The notes under the pieces are model-generated. The model made no database searches. It was not told the origin of the DNA and saw only the letters and a program-made list of their open reading frames with translations. Both the position numbers and the translations under genes were made by a program. Shown in pieces: positions 53,984-63,279 of a DNA stretch of 64,000 nucleotides; within the stretch, counting starts at the first letter, position 1; each line of letters begins with the position of its first letter. Source of the stretch: Mycolicibacterium sp. P9-64 (GTDB taxonomy: Bacteria > Actinomycetota > Actinomycetes > Mycobacteriales > Mycobacteriaceae); contig NZ_NPKO01000002.1 in NCBI RefSeq assembly GCF_008329605.1, positions 434,001-498,000 of the forward strand, written 5' to 3'.

Positions 53984-55133
53984 TCAGACGTCATTCGACC
54001 TGTTCGCCCTCCCGGAGGAACACCGCGAACTGCGTGCGACCATCCGGGCGCTGGCGGAGAGGGACATTGCACCGCACGCCGCGGACGTCGACGAGCGGTC
54101 GCGGTTTCCCGAAGAGGCGTGGTCTGCGCTGAATGCGTCTGGGTTCAATGCCGTGCACGTACCCGACGAGTTCGGCGGGCAGGGCGCCGATTCGGTGGCC
54201 ACCTGCATCGTCATCGAAGAGGTCGCCCGTGTCGACGCCTCAGCGTCGTTGATCCCGGCAGTCAACAAGCTCGGCACCATGGGCCTGATCTTGCGTGGCT
54301 CCGACGAATTGAAGAAGACGGTGCTCTCCGACCTGGTGGACGGGCACCTCGCGTCCTACGCGCTCTCCGAGCGCGAAGCCGGCAGCGACGCTGCCGCCAT
54401 GCGAACCCGGGCCAAGGCCTACGGCGACGGCTGGATCATCAACGGCACCAAGGCCTGGATCACCAACGGCGGCAAGTCGAGCTGGTACACCGTGATGGCC
54501 GTGACCGACCCCGACAAGGGTGCCAACGGAATCTCGGCGTTCATGGTTCACCGCGACGACGATGGCTTCTCGGTCGGACCCAAGGAGCGCAAGCTCGGCA
54601 TCAAGGGCTCACCGACCGCGGAACTCTACTTCGAGAACTGCACGATCCCGGGCGACAGGATCATCGGCGACCCGGGCACCGGATTCAAGACTGCGCTAGC
54701 GACCTTGGACCACACGCGTCCCACCATCGGCGCGCAGGCGGTGGGAATTGCGCAGGGAGCGCTAGACGCGGCGATCGCTTACACCAAGGACCGCAGGCAG
54801 TTTGGGCGGTCCATCTCGGACTTTCAGGGTGTGCAATTCATGCTCGCCGACATGGCGATGAAGGTCGAAGCGGCCCGGTTGATGGTCTACTCGGCGGCCG
54901 CCCGAGCCGAGCGCGGAGAGCCACATCTGGGATTCATCTCCGCGGCGTCGAAGTGCTTTGCCTCCGATGTGGCGATGGAGGTGACCACCGACGCCGTGCA
55001 ACTGTTCGGTGGGGCCGGCTACACGACCGACTTCCCCGTCGAGCGGATGATGCGCGACGCGAAGATCACCCAGATCTACGAAGGCACCAATCAAATACAA
55101 CGCGTGGTGATGTCACGCGCGCTGTTGAAATGA
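53976..55133 (+). CDS. Acyl-CoA dehydrogenase
   Basis: 385 aa, typical short/medium-chain length. YALSEREAGSDAAAMRTRA (FAD/substrate), WITNGG, DRRQFGRSISDFQGVQFMLADMA, and QIYEGTNQIQRVVMSRAL with the catalytic Glu. GTG start within the preceding gene. It would introduce the 2,3-double bond in the later beta-oxidation turn. Last gene of the operon. Confidence 0.92.
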   Translation: MPDQTSFDLFALPEEHRELRATIRALAERDIAPHAADVDERSRFPEEAWSALNASGFNAVHVPDEFGGQGADSVATCIVIEEVARVDASASLIPAVNKLGTMGLILRGSDELKKTVLSDLVDGHLASYALSEREAGSDAAAMRTRAKAYGDGWIINGTKAWITNGGKSSWYTVMAVTDPDKGANGISAFMVHRDDDGFSVGPKERKLGIKGSPTAELYFENCTIPGDRIIGDPGTGFKTALATLDHTRPTIGAQAVGIAQGALDAAIAYTKDRRQFGRSISDFQGVQFMLADMAMKVEAARLMVYSAAARAERGEPHLGFISAASKCFASDVAMEVTTDAVQLFGGAGYTTDFPVERMMRDAKITQIYEGTNQIQRVVMSRALLK

Positions 55134-55813
55134 ACCCGCGGTAGCTGCCGACCAACCGGCCGTAAGGAGAAGTTCATGATCCATTGCACCGAGCGTGCAC
55201 CGCCGCTGGAGTCACACGGCAACGCGGATACGCCACCCACCGGGCCTGGCGGCAACGCCAAGACCGCAGCAGCACCGGGCGGGGAAGCTCGGCGATGGTG
55301 CGAAGTCACTGGCGGATGCACCCGCGTTAGGACACAGAACACGCCCGGACCAGCGTCACATGCACAGTCCTGACACCTAAGTCATCGGCTACTGGAGGCG
55401 GTTCTTCGTCGGCGAATCACGTCGCGACGCCGAGCCGCGCGCGCCGCAGATACTTTGCGGTACAACGCCATTGCGCTCCGGTAGCACAGCGACGTTGCGT
55501 GTCGGGTCTGCCCGAGCGATCTCCAACGGCGAGGAAGGGGCCCTCTGGACGGTTCCACTGATAGCCACACCGGGCGCGAGCGCACCCGACAACGACATAG
55601 GACACCTCCACCAAGCAGCCGAGACCTTGCGGATGCCTGACTAAACGACGCTCAAATCCACTGCGTATCAACAGTTCCGAGCGACCCCTTCACGGTACTG
55701 CGGGGATGTCCCCACCCGTGACGTGGCGGAATGACCATCACATCCAGCGACGACACCGGCTCAGCCCGGCCTGCGACTGGCCACGACCAGCGAAATGGCG
55801 AACGAAGGACAAC
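55134..55813 (+). other. 680-bp spacer with one small ORF (55176-55373)
   Basis: A frame at 55176 begins MIHCTERAPPLESHG with an excellent AAGGAGAAG upstream, but encodes only 65 low-complexity residues and has no recognised family. It may be the start of a decayed gene. The rest (55374-55813) holds nothing convincing. Confidence 0.35.
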
Positions 55814-57205
55814 ATGATCAACTCGACCCGATTCTACCGCGACGAGCCGCCCGCGCAATGTGCCGCAGCATTCCCCGGCCTGCGGTCACCCCGCCCCCTG
55901 TGGATGGTCGTGCGCACCGTCGCACTTCTGCTCGCGCTCGTGGTCACGGCGGCGTCATTCCTTGCAGCACCAGCGCATGCCGACGAATCACGCTATTTCG
56001 CGTTTTACACTCCGCCGCAACCACTTCCCGAGGGGCGCAACGGCGACCTGATCCGCACCGAGCCCTCACGGTTGGTCCTGGAGCCGTCCGGACAGTTGGG
56101 TGCCTTCGTGGGGACCGGCACCCGCATCATGTACCGCAGCACAGATGCGACCGGGAAGCCGGTCGCGGTCACCGGCACCTACATCGAGCCGGACAACCCG
56201 TGGCCAGGCAACGGACCGCGACCGCTGCTGGCGTATGCCACCGCCCCCTACGGCATGGGGGAGCAGTGCGCACCCTCGCGGCTGTTCAACCAGGGAATCC
56301 ACGCGTCGCTGGACACGGGATTTGACTTGATGTTCAACCTCGACGAGGGCTTCATCGCGACCCTGCTGGCCCGTGGTTACGCGATCGTGGTCACCGACGG
56401 CGTCGGGATGGGTGTTCACGGGCCGCAGGCGCCGCAGTTCCTGAACCGAGTTGCCGGCGGCACTGCACTGCTCGATGCTGCCCGAGCGGCGAAGCAGTTG
56501 CCCGGGACGTCACTGGATCCTCATGGGCCGGTCGCGTTTTGGGGCTGGCTGGCAGGCGGACATGCAGCGCTGGCTGCGTCCGAACTGGCCGCGGCATACG
56601 CGCCGGAACTCAACATCGTCGGAACGTATGCCAACGCCGCCCCGGTCGACCTCATCGCGACGTTGCCCAGTATCGACGGCGGTTTCTTGGCGGGGTCACT
56701 GGGATGGGTGCTCAAGGGAATTCAAGAGGCGTATCCCGATACTGCTCAGCCCATTTGGGATGCCTTGACACCTCGGGGTGCGGAGATGTTGGCCAACACC
56801 AGCCGCCAATGCATGATGCAGACCGGCATCGACTACGAGTTCCGCCATCTGCAGCCCTGGTTCAAAGGCGACCTGTTCGAGATGGTTCAGCAAGATCCGT
56901 TCAAGAGCATTTTGGGGATGCAGCGAATCGGTAACGTCAAACCGACTGGTCCGGTGTATCTGTCGCACAACAGATGGGATCCGTTCGGGCCGTACCTGGC
57001 CGTAGTCGCCACTGCGAAGGACTGGTGCGCCCAGGGCGGTGATGTGACGTTGTGGACGAACGAGGAGCCGCCGTTCTTGAACAAGTTGGCGGTCAACGCT
57101 CTGCTGCCTGCGTTCGTCGACGGCGAGCGAAGCATGGCGTGGCTCACCGACCGCTTCAACGGTGTGCCCGCACAGTCCAATTGTGGCGAGATTGGAGCCA
57201 TCTAA
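55814..57205 (+). CDS. Secreted lipase-family (LIP-type) alpha/beta hydrolase lacking the nucleophile
   Basis: 463 aa. Cleavable signal peptide: LWMVVRTVALLLALVVTAASFLAAPAHADE. The mature part matches mycobacterial secretory lipases (GTGTRIMYRSTDATGKPVAVTGTYIEP, YAIVVTDGVGMGVHG, FWGWLAGGHAALAASELAAAYAPELNI). The nucleophile elbow should be GWSQGG or GYSQGG. Here it reads GWLAGG, so Ser is replaced by Leu (codon CTG at about 56551). The later parts of the fold are present. Either the enzyme is inactive or it has another role. ATG at 55814 after GAAGGAC. Confidence 0.85.
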   Translation: MINSTRFYRDEPPAQCAAAFPGLRSPRPLWMVVRTVALLLALVVTAASFLAAPAHADESRYFAFYTPPQPLPEGRNGDLIRTEPSRLVLEPSGQLGAFVGTGTRIMYRSTDATGKPVAVTGTYIEPDNPWPGNGPRPLLAYATAPYGMGEQCAPSRLFNQGIHASLDTGFDLMFNLDEGFIATLLARGYAIVVTDGVGMGVHGPQAPQFLNRVAGGTALLDAARAAKQLPGTSLDPHGPVAFWGWLAGGHAALAASELAAAYAPELNIVGTYANAAPVDLIATLPSIDGGFLAGSLGWVLKGIQEAYPDTAQPIWDALTPRGAEMLANTSRQCMMQTGIDYEFRHLQPWFKGDLFEMVQQDPFKSILGMQRIGNVKPTGPVYLSHNRWDPFGPYLAVVATAKDWCAQGGDVTLWTNEEPPFLNKLAVNALLPAFVDGERSMAWLTDRFNGVPAQSNCGEIGAI

Positions 57206-57564
57206 CCCTGCCGGCCGTGTGGTCTAAAAGACTGCGCGAAAAGACGAATGTGACTCATACGCAACGCGCTTGGTGTCTTTGCGCGCATCAGCGTGGCCTT
57301 GGGGTAGGCGTGGTGGGTAGCACCGCGGTCGTGAACGTAGTTTCGGCCGCACGCCGTCGGTGTGACAGCGTAAGTTGCTGAGGCGCTGTCTAGCTCGCTA
57401 CCCACCGCGTCGTCGCGGACCCCGTCGAGATCGAGTGGCCGCGGCTCGACGGCAATCCTCGGCCTTGGCGGGTGGAACGGTGCCAGGTGGGCCATACGCA
57501 AAATCTACACGACGTTGACGGAAATCGATACTCCGCATATCGGTTGAGAGAGTTAGGGTTTGGT
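57206..57564 (+). other. Intergenic leader of the tetR gene
   Basis: About 360 bp with no convincing gene. TTAGGGT at about 57553-57559, just before the GTG, could be a -10 box for a leaderless transcript. Confidence 0.35.
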
Positions 57565-58203
57565 GTGGCCACCGGGGAGGGAAACATCAGTCGGCGGCGG
57601 CAGAAGGTCCCGTCGAAGGGCGACATTCGGGAACGGGCCGTACTCGATGCGGCGGAACGTCAGTTGGGCGTGGTGGGCCTCAATGGGATGACCGTCGAGA
57701 CGATCGCGACCGCTGCCGGAATCACCCGAGGCGCACTGTATTTCTACTTCAGCTCCCGCAACGACGTGCTCGCCGCACTCGTCGACAGGACCGCGGCTTT
57801 GGTGGTTGCCGAGGTGGAGAATGCGAGCGCATCTGCGCCCGCGGACGCGCGGGAAGCCGTCCGGGAGGCGATGACCCACTCCGCCTCCCTGTGGGACAAG
57901 CATGGTGCGGTGATGCGCGCGGCTGTGGAACTCTCATTCAGTGTGCCCGTCATCGACGCTCGATGGCAGGCCGCGATGGCTGCCACGAGCGCGGCGACGC
58001 AGCGACTGCTGATGCAGGCGGGAGTACCCGACGATGGGACCCCAGTGGGAGCCGCGGCGATCAGCGCGGCGCTGGTGTCGATGAGTGAGCGGTCGTTCTA
58101 TGTGGCGTCAAAGCGCAGCGCATGTCTCGAGGACACAGCGCGCACGCTCACGCGCGTCTGGCTGGCCAACATGGGCGCCTGGTCTGCGAACGGGTCGCCA
58201 TGA
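57565..58203 (+). CDS. TetR-family transcriptional regulator
   Basis: 212 aa. HTH: MTVETIATAAGITRGALYFYFSSRNDVLAALVDR. C-terminal domain resembles EthR-like TetR regulators (AGALYFYF-type, with AVELSFSVPVIDARW). GTG at 57565 is a likely start. Follows the lipase-like gene on the same strand, separated by 360 bp. Target unknown. Confidence 0.85.
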   Translation: MATGEGNISRRRQKVPSKGDIRERAVLDAAERQLGVVGLNGMTVETIATAAGITRGALYFYFSSRNDVLAALVDRTAALVVAEVENASASAPADAREAVREAMTHSASLWDKHGAVMRAAVELSFSVPVIDARWQAAMAATSAATQRLLMQAGVPDDGTPVGAAAISAALVSMSERSFYVASKRSACLEDTARTLTRVWLANMGAWSANGSP

Positions 58204-58406
58204 CGTTGGCCACTGGCGAGGACGCCGCGCGGTAACCCACCGCGACGCCGGGATGCCTTCAGGGCACTAAGGGACGACGGTGTGGCAGACGCTCGCGGTC
58301 GGGAAACGCGCATCGGGCAGGCGGATTGAGCGCTCTGGGGGCCCGGCGAGGGGCGGCTGCGGCGGCGCCGGCTCAGGGGAGTAGCCCGAGCCCATGTCAT
58401 TTGAAC

Positions 58407-59087
58407 TCACCTGGCGTCGTAGGCGATGCGGTGGACAGCGGCAGGATCGATGATTCGCAAACCGTCCGGGACTCGTTCGCACAAGCCCTCTTCCTTGAGC
58501 CCGCGAATGGCACGGGCGACGACTTCGCGTACCGACCCGATTCCGCTGGCGATCTCCTGTTGACCGGCGCGCACCACGAAGTGCCCGTTGACGTTCTCGG
58601 CGAGATCGAGAAGTTGGCGACTCACGCGCTGGCGCACCGACCCGAAGATGTTGACCGAGGTCAGTTCGATCATCTCCGCGGTCGCACTGGCCATGCTTTG
58701 GGCCAGCAGGTAGGCGACCTGCACCTGCGTGTGCGCGGCGTGTTGGAAGCGGGCCACGTCGAGGTCCCAGAACCCCAGGTGCGTGACGGCGTCCGCGGCC
58801 ACCGTGGGGCTGCCGCCGAAGAGGGTCGTCAAGCCCAGGATGTGCCCCTGGTTGGCGAGATGGACGGTCGCGGCGCGCCCGTCGGGGGAGAGCACCTTGA
58901 GCCGGGCGAGGCCCCTGTCGACGAGCATCACCCGGACGGGATCGTTGGGCCGGTAGATGACCGTGCCGGGGGGTGCGGAAACGTATCGCGCGCCGAGGGT
59001 CAGTGACTCTCGGGCCTGACGCGGAAGGGCGCCGAGAGTGCTTGCCTCCAAGGCAGGTTCGATGCTGGTCCGTGGCTCGTCGTTCAT
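58407..59087 (-). CDS. Crp/Fnr-family transcriptional regulator
   Basis: 226 aa with ATG at 59087 after GAGGAG. Cyclic-nucleotide-like sensor domain (PPGTVIYRPNDPVRVMLVDRGLARLKV ... AATVHLANQGHILGLTTLFGG) and a C-terminal winged helix (VRQRVSRQLLDLAE ... QQEIASGIGSVREVVARAIRGLKEEGL). The consensus cAMP-binding signature (FGE..L...RAA) is not seen, so another signal is likely. Divergent from MBL 1 with a 548-bp gap that holds promoter-operator B. Confidence 0.87.
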   Translation of the reverse strand: MNDEPRTSIEPALEASTLGALPRQARESLTLGARYVSAPPGTVIYRPNDPVRVMLVDRGLARLKVLSPDGRAATVHLANQGHILGLTTLFGGSPTVAADAVTHLGFWDLDVARFQHAAHTQVQVAYLLAQSMASATAEMIELTSVNIFGSVRQRVSRQLLDLAENVNGHFVVRAGQQEIASGIGSVREVVARAIRGLKEEGLCERVPDGLRIIDPAAVHRIAYDAR

Positions 59088-59382
59088 CGTTTCGCTCCTC
59101 GTCGAGCGGGCTTCGCTTGATGGGTTGTCAGTTCCGTGAATCGCCTGCGCTGCCTGGGTGAGGGCGGTCGGGGCGCGGTGAGGTCGGGGGCAGGTCGTCG
59201 TCGAGTGTCGCCGCGGGCGTTGACCTGACGTGACGTCTGACGTGCACATCGCCGTGGAGGTCCTCCTCGTGCTGTCGGGACGGTTCGTCGAATGGTGGGG
59301 GACGAATCGGCGGTGCGGTGCACTGTGTGCGAGACGCCGCGTCGACCGCGCACGCCACGCACCCGCTGCGACCATAGTTACA

Positions 59383-59422
59383 TGCAATCAGGGTTGTGAT
59401 TGCACACAATCTAGTGTACAAC
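59383..59422 (+). promoter_or_regulatory. Regulon promoter-operator, site B
   Basis: -35 TTGTGA (59394-59399), 17-bp spacer, -10 TACAAC (59417-59422). Operator 59400-59421 has half-sites TTGCACAC and GTGTACAA. The upstream TGCAATCA (59383-59390) pairs exactly with TGATTGCA (59397-59404), changed in both arms relative to site A. It lies about 210 bp before the MBL 1 ATG. Confidence 0.75.
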
Positions 59423-59432
59423 TTAGCCGGTG

Positions 59433-59630
59433 ATGGGTGTGACGGGCACCACTGCGCGTTCAGTGAGCGTGAAGGCCGATCGCCACGTGGGCGCAGCCCA
59501 GGTGGGGTGTCGGGCCCTGGTGCACGGACGTGTCGCAGCGCCTCACGTCGCGTCGAGCGGCAATCGAGCGCATCACGATCGAAGAGATGCCGCCGTTCGT
59601 CGGCACCAACCAACAATCGTCAAGGAGTGA
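59433..59630 (+). other. Leader ORF, 65 aa, ahead of MBL 1
   Basis: Begins MGVTGTTARSVSV, again reminiscent of the GntR N-terminus, and ends TGA inside the ribosome-site region, 4 bp before the MBL 1 ATG. Position and ending parallel the leader at 49745. It may be a relic or a translationally coupled leader. Confidence 0.35.
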
Positions 59631-59634
59631 AGCA

Positions 59635-60387
59635 ATGGGGCTGAAGATCTATCCACTGGACCTGGGATCGGCCAAGGTCGACAGCAGTTTTCTGGTCTGG
59701 GGCTGGAATCGGGGCGTGCCCGCCGACGCGGCGATGTGGTCCTATCTCATCCTTGGCTCCGACACACCCATTCTCGTCGACGCCGGCTACCGCGACCACG
59801 CAGCAATGAACGCGACGACGGGCTTCGAGTTCGCCGAACGCACCGAAGCGCAATCCTTCACCGGACAACTTGCCAAGCACGGTCTGGTGCCCGAGGACAT
59901 CGGACTGTTCATCTCCACCCATCTGCACCCCGACCACACCGGGCTCATCGACGAGCTGCCGAACGCGCGCATTGCGGTGCAGCGCCGTGAACTGCAGACC
60001 GCGGTCGCGCCGTACTTCCCCATCGCCGGTTTCGACCGCGTGGACGTGGCCAAGCTCGTCGGTCCGCTCTACGAGCGAATCGACTTCATCGAGGAGGACG
60101 AGGACAGGAAGGAGCTGGTTCCCGGCGTCGAGGCGGTGTGGACCGGCGGGCACACCCCCGGTCATCAGGTCGTGTACGCCGAACTCGACTCCGGAACAGC
60201 GGTGATCACCGGCGATCTGGTGTACCGCACGAATCCCGGACTGGAATTTCAGATCCCGCCGGCATGGATCTCGGACCTGGGCGAAACCATGCGCGGGTTG
60301 AAGCGCATCAAGCGCGACGCCACCCACGTCCTGCCGATACACGACCCGAACATCGCGGTGGAATATCCCAACGGGGTGATCGAGTAG
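59635..60387 (+). CDS. Lactonase-type MBL-fold hydrolase 1
   Basis: 250 aa, ATG after AAGGAG. MBL metal motif STHLHPDHTGLI (HxHxDH), third His in GGHTPGHQVVY, bridging Asp in VITGDLVY and C-terminal His in LPIHDPN. The pattern and length fit the N-acyl homoserine lactonase (AiiA-like) branch, enzymes that open lactone rings to hydroxy acids. A close paralogue lies at 62328. The promoter carries operator B, linking it to the ADH-kinase-ACAD operon. Cytosolic, with no signal peptide. Confidence 0.87.
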   Translation: MGLKIYPLDLGSAKVDSSFLVWGWNRGVPADAAMWSYLILGSDTPILVDAGYRDHAAMNATTGFEFAERTEAQSFTGQLAKHGLVPEDIGLFISTHLHPDHTGLIDELPNARIAVQRRELQTAVAPYFPIAGFDRVDVAKLVGPLYERIDFIEEDEDRKELVPGVEAVWTGGHTPGHQVVYAELDSGTAVITGDLVYRTNPGLEFQIPPAWISDLGETMRGLKRIKRDATHVLPIHDPNIAVEYPNGVIE

Positions 60388-60557
60388 CGCGACTCGACCC
60401 GCACGGCTGCGTCGCCGTCGGCGTTCTCACACCAGACCGCGGAGCAGTCAGGCGAACCGTGCTGACGGCGCGCCCACACGTGTGAGCCATTCTCGCCGTG
60501 TGGGCCGCCCTCGGTGGTGGTGACGAATGTCCGCCGACATCGCCGAACGCAGTGGCC

Positions 60558-62015
60558 CTAGGCATCGGATGCGGACACGCCTGGCGGCTCGACGCGCTTG
60601 ACCATCAGCAGTCCGACGAGCAGCAGTGCGGTGGCTACGGTTGCCGACGCGACGAAGACGGGGCGGATTGCCGCAGCGAGGATGTCGGGGTTGATGTCCT
60701 TGAGGTCGGGGACGGCGTGGCCCAGTCGTGCGGCCACCACGCCGTTGGCGATCGCCCCGAACACCGCCACACCGACCGCCCCGCCGACCGACCGGGCGAA
60801 TTGGATGGTTCCGGTCGCCACGCCGCGGTGCTCCCACGTCACCGACGTTTGCGCGGCGATGATCGACGGGACGGCGACGAGGGCGAATCCCAGCCCCATG
60901 ACGAAACACGGGCCGGCCAGGTGCCAAATGGAGCTGCGCTGGTTGACCAGCAGCAGCAGCGCTGCCCCGGCGAAGCCGACGGCGCCGCCGATGAGGATCG
61001 TCGCCCGGAAGCCGATCGAGAGGTAGAGCCGACCCGCATAGGTCGAGGCGATGGGCCACCCCAAGGTCATCGCCGCCAGTGCCAGCCCGGAGACCAGGGC
61101 GCTGTGCCCCAGCACGCTTTGGGCGTAGAGCGGAACGAAGGACGACAGTCCCATGAGGAGCACGCCGACGACGAGCGAGCCGAGGATGGCCGAGACGACC
61201 ACGCGGTGGCGGAACACCCACAGCGGCAGCACCGGTTCGACGGCCCGGCGCTCGGCGACGACGAAGCCGATGAGCAGCACCACCCCCGCCGCGAGAAGCC
61301 CAATAGTGGTGCCCGACGCCCACGCCCACCGAACACCGCCCTCCAGCAACGCCAAGAGCAACACGACGGCGCCGGTGGTGAGCAAGAACGAGCCCAGGTA
61401 GTCGATGTGGTGCGCTCGACGCTCGACGCGTTCGTCGAAGCGACGCCACAACATCCAGGCGGCGGCGAGCCCCAGCGGCACGTTGACGAAGAAGATCCAG
61501 CGCCAGGACAGGTACTCGGAGAAGGCCCCTCCGAGCGTGGGGCCAAGGACTGCCGACAACGCCCACACACTCGCGACGTAGCCCTGGACCTTCGCGCGCT
61601 CTTCGAGGGTGTAAATGTCGGCGACGATCGTCATGCTCATCGGCTGAACTGCGCCGGCGCCGATGCCTTGAATGGCACGGAAGGCGATCAGGGAGCCCAT
61701 GCTCCAGGACACCCCACACAGCAGTGACCCGAGGAGGAAGAGCCCGATGCCCACGAGCATGACCGGCTTTCGGCCGATCATGTCGGAGACCTTCGCGTAG
61801 AGGGGGACGGTGACGGCTTGAGCCAGCAGATAAATGGAGAATAGCCACGGGAACTGGGTGAACCCACCGAGATCGGTCACGATCGACCGCACTGCGGTCG
61901 CCAGGATGGTCGAATCGATGGCGACCAGGCCCAGCGAGAGCATCGTCGCGAGCAGGATGGGGCCGCGCTCACCGCGAAGCCCCACGCCAGCCCGAGCAGT
62001 CTTGGCAGTGTCCAT
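60558..62015 (-). CDS. MFS multidrug-type transporter (DHA2, 14 helices)
   Basis: 485 aa. Conserved DHA2 signatures: GLVAIDSTILATAVRSI in helix 1, KVSDMIGRKPVMLVG (motif A), and GPTLGGAFSEYLSWRWIFFVNVPLG (motif C and the loop). About 14 hydrophobic helices. Proton-driven exporter of hydrophobic compounds, perhaps of the same lactone or acid class, but neighbours alone suggest this. Divergent from MBL 2 across promoter-operator C. Confidence 0.92.
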   Translation of the reverse strand: MDTAKTARAGVGLRGERGPILLATMLSLGLVAIDSTILATAVRSIVTDLGGFTQFPWLFSIYLLAQAVTVPLYAKVSDMIGRKPVMLVGIGLFLLGSLLCGVSWSMGSLIAFRAIQGIGAGAVQPMSMTIVADIYTLEERAKVQGYVASVWALSAVLGPTLGGAFSEYLSWRWIFFVNVPLGLAAAWMLWRRFDERVERRAHHIDYLGSFLLTTGAVVLLLALLEGGVRWAWASGTTIGLLAAGVVLLIGFVVAERRAVEPVLPLWVFRHRVVVSAILGSLVVGVLLMGLSSFVPLYAQSVLGHSALVSGLALAAMTLGWPIASTYAGRLYLSIGFRATILIGGAVGFAGAALLLLVNQRSSIWHLAGPCFVMGLGFALVAVPSIIAAQTSVTWEHRGVATGTIQFARSVGGAVGVAVFGAIANGVVAARLGHAVPDLKDINPDILAAAIRPVFVASATVATALLLVGLLMVKRVEPPGVSASDA

Positions 62016-62060
62016 GTCGCCGTCAACCTCTTCGGGGGAAGGGAAATTCCTCTTTTGGCA

Positions 62061-62100
62061 TGCAATCTACTTGGTGTTTGCACACAATGTGGTGTAGAAA
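62061..62100 (+). promoter_or_regulatory. Regulon promoter-operator, site C
   Basis: TTGGTG (62071-62076), 18-bp spacer, TAGAAA (62095-62100). Operator 62078-62099 has half-site TTGCACAC and the weaker GTGTAGAA. TGCAA/TTGCA pairing lies upstream. About 230 bp before the MBL 2 ATG. Confidence 0.65.
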
Positions 62101-62327
62101 CAAAGCGCTGGACGTCGGGGGTGGTGTGCCTTGGCACTGCAGCCCCGGTCAGCCGTCAAGCACTGTCGCCGTGCGTGTTTGGTGACCGGCGTGTCCCGCC
62201 TCGCAACGTCCTCACGTAGTCCCTGTCGCGCGGTCCTACCGCCGAGCAAGGACCGTTGGGTGCGGCGGCGGCTCGCAACCACTCGGCAGCGCGACTGCGT
62301 TCCGACCCCACGACGAAGGAGAAGCAC

Positions 62328-63071
62328 ATGGGGATGACCATTCATCCGCTGGATCTGGGGTCGGGCATCGTGGACAGCAGCTTCCTGGTGCGCGGCTGGA
62401 ATCCCGGCACGCCCATCGAGGCGCCGTGCTTGTCCTATCTGATCCTTGGCTCAGAGACGCCGATCGTGGTGGACGCCAGTTATCGAGACGCCGCGGCGAT
62501 GAATGCGAGTCCGGGATCGAACTTCGCCGAGCGCAGCGAGGAGCAGAGCTTCGCCGGCCAGCTGGCCAAATTCGATCTCCGCCCCGAGGACGTTGGTTTG
62601 TTCATCTCCACCCATCTACATCGCGACCACACCGGACTGATCGACAAGCTGCCCAACGCGCGGATCGCGGTGCAGCGTCGAGAGCTGGAGCACGCGGCCA
62701 CGACGGCGGGCTTCGATCGCGTGGACATCGCCAAGCTGGTCGGCCCGCTGTTCGAGAGAATCGAGTTCGTCGAGGAACGCGACGGTGACAAGGAGCTGGC
62801 ACCGGGCGTCTCGGTCGTATGGACCGGCGGACACTCACCGGGGCATCAAATCGTGTACGTCGAACTCGATTCCGGGCTGGCGGTCATCACCGGCGATCTC
62901 GTCAACCGGAAGAATCCTGGGCTGGATCTGCAACTTCCACCCGGCTGGATCACCAACCTGACCGAGGCCATGCTGGGACTCAAGCGCATCACGCGAGACG
63001 CCCCCACCCACGTTCTCCCCATGCATGATTCAAACGTGTGGGTCGAGTATCCCGACGGGGTAATCGCCTAG
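62328..63071 (+). CDS. Lactonase-type MBL-fold hydrolase 2
   Basis: 247 aa, ATG at 62328 after GAAGGAGAA. Metal motif STHLHRDHTGLI, GGHSPGHQIVY, VITGDLVN and LPMHDSN are in the same order as MBL 1 with the same overall length. The first block (IHPLDLGSGIVDSSFLVRGWNPGTP) matches MBL 1 throughout, so the two arose by duplication. Small differences near the active site (LHRDH versus LHPDH) may tune specificity. It is followed by the FCD-GntR gene with a 208-bp gap. Confidence 0.87.
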   Translation: MGMTIHPLDLGSGIVDSSFLVRGWNPGTPIEAPCLSYLILGSETPIVVDASYRDAAAMNASPGSNFAERSEEQSFAGQLAKFDLRPEDVGLFISTHLHRDHTGLIDKLPNARIAVQRRELEHAATTAGFDRVDIAKLVGPLFERIEFVEERDGDKELAPGVSVVWTGGHSPGHQIVYVELDSGLAVITGDLVNRKNPGLDLQLPPGWITNLTEAMLGLKRITRDAPTHVLPMHDSNVWVEYPDGVIA

Positions 63072-63233
63072 GGGCTGGGCCGCACCCCGCGGTCACCCTC
63101 GACGTGTCTGCACTGGACGCAGTCGACCGGCCGGAAGGAGGGGGGTCGGCGACGGTGCCGCCGTGCACCCGGGAGAGGTCGCCGCGACGGCGCCGACCTG
63201 GAGGTCAGCACGCAACAGACACAAGAAGTTACA

Positions 63234-63273
63234 TGCAATTCGGCTTGCAAATGTACACAATTTGGTGTAGAGA
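63234..63273 (+). promoter_or_regulatory. Regulon promoter-operator, site D (gntR autoregulation)
   Basis: -35 TTGCAA (63245-63250), 17-bp spacer, -10 TAGAGA (63268-63273). Operator 63251-63272 has half-sites ATGTACAC and GTGTAGAG. TGCAA (63234-63238) pairs with TTGCA (63245-63249). The gntR GTG is 6 bp beyond the -10, consistent with a leaderless transcript. Confidence 0.75.
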
Positions 63274-63279
63274 TGAGCC

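Noticed and set aside
57206..57260. GCCGGC palindrome after the lipase as terminator
   Set aside because: The stem is only a few bases and has no further pairing or T tract.
60448..61848. Long second minus-strand frame within the MFS gene, and the plus-strand frame 60498-61727
   Set aside because: Both are shadows of the MFS transporter, very rich in Arg/Gly/Ala or Asp/Gln, without hydrophobic helices.
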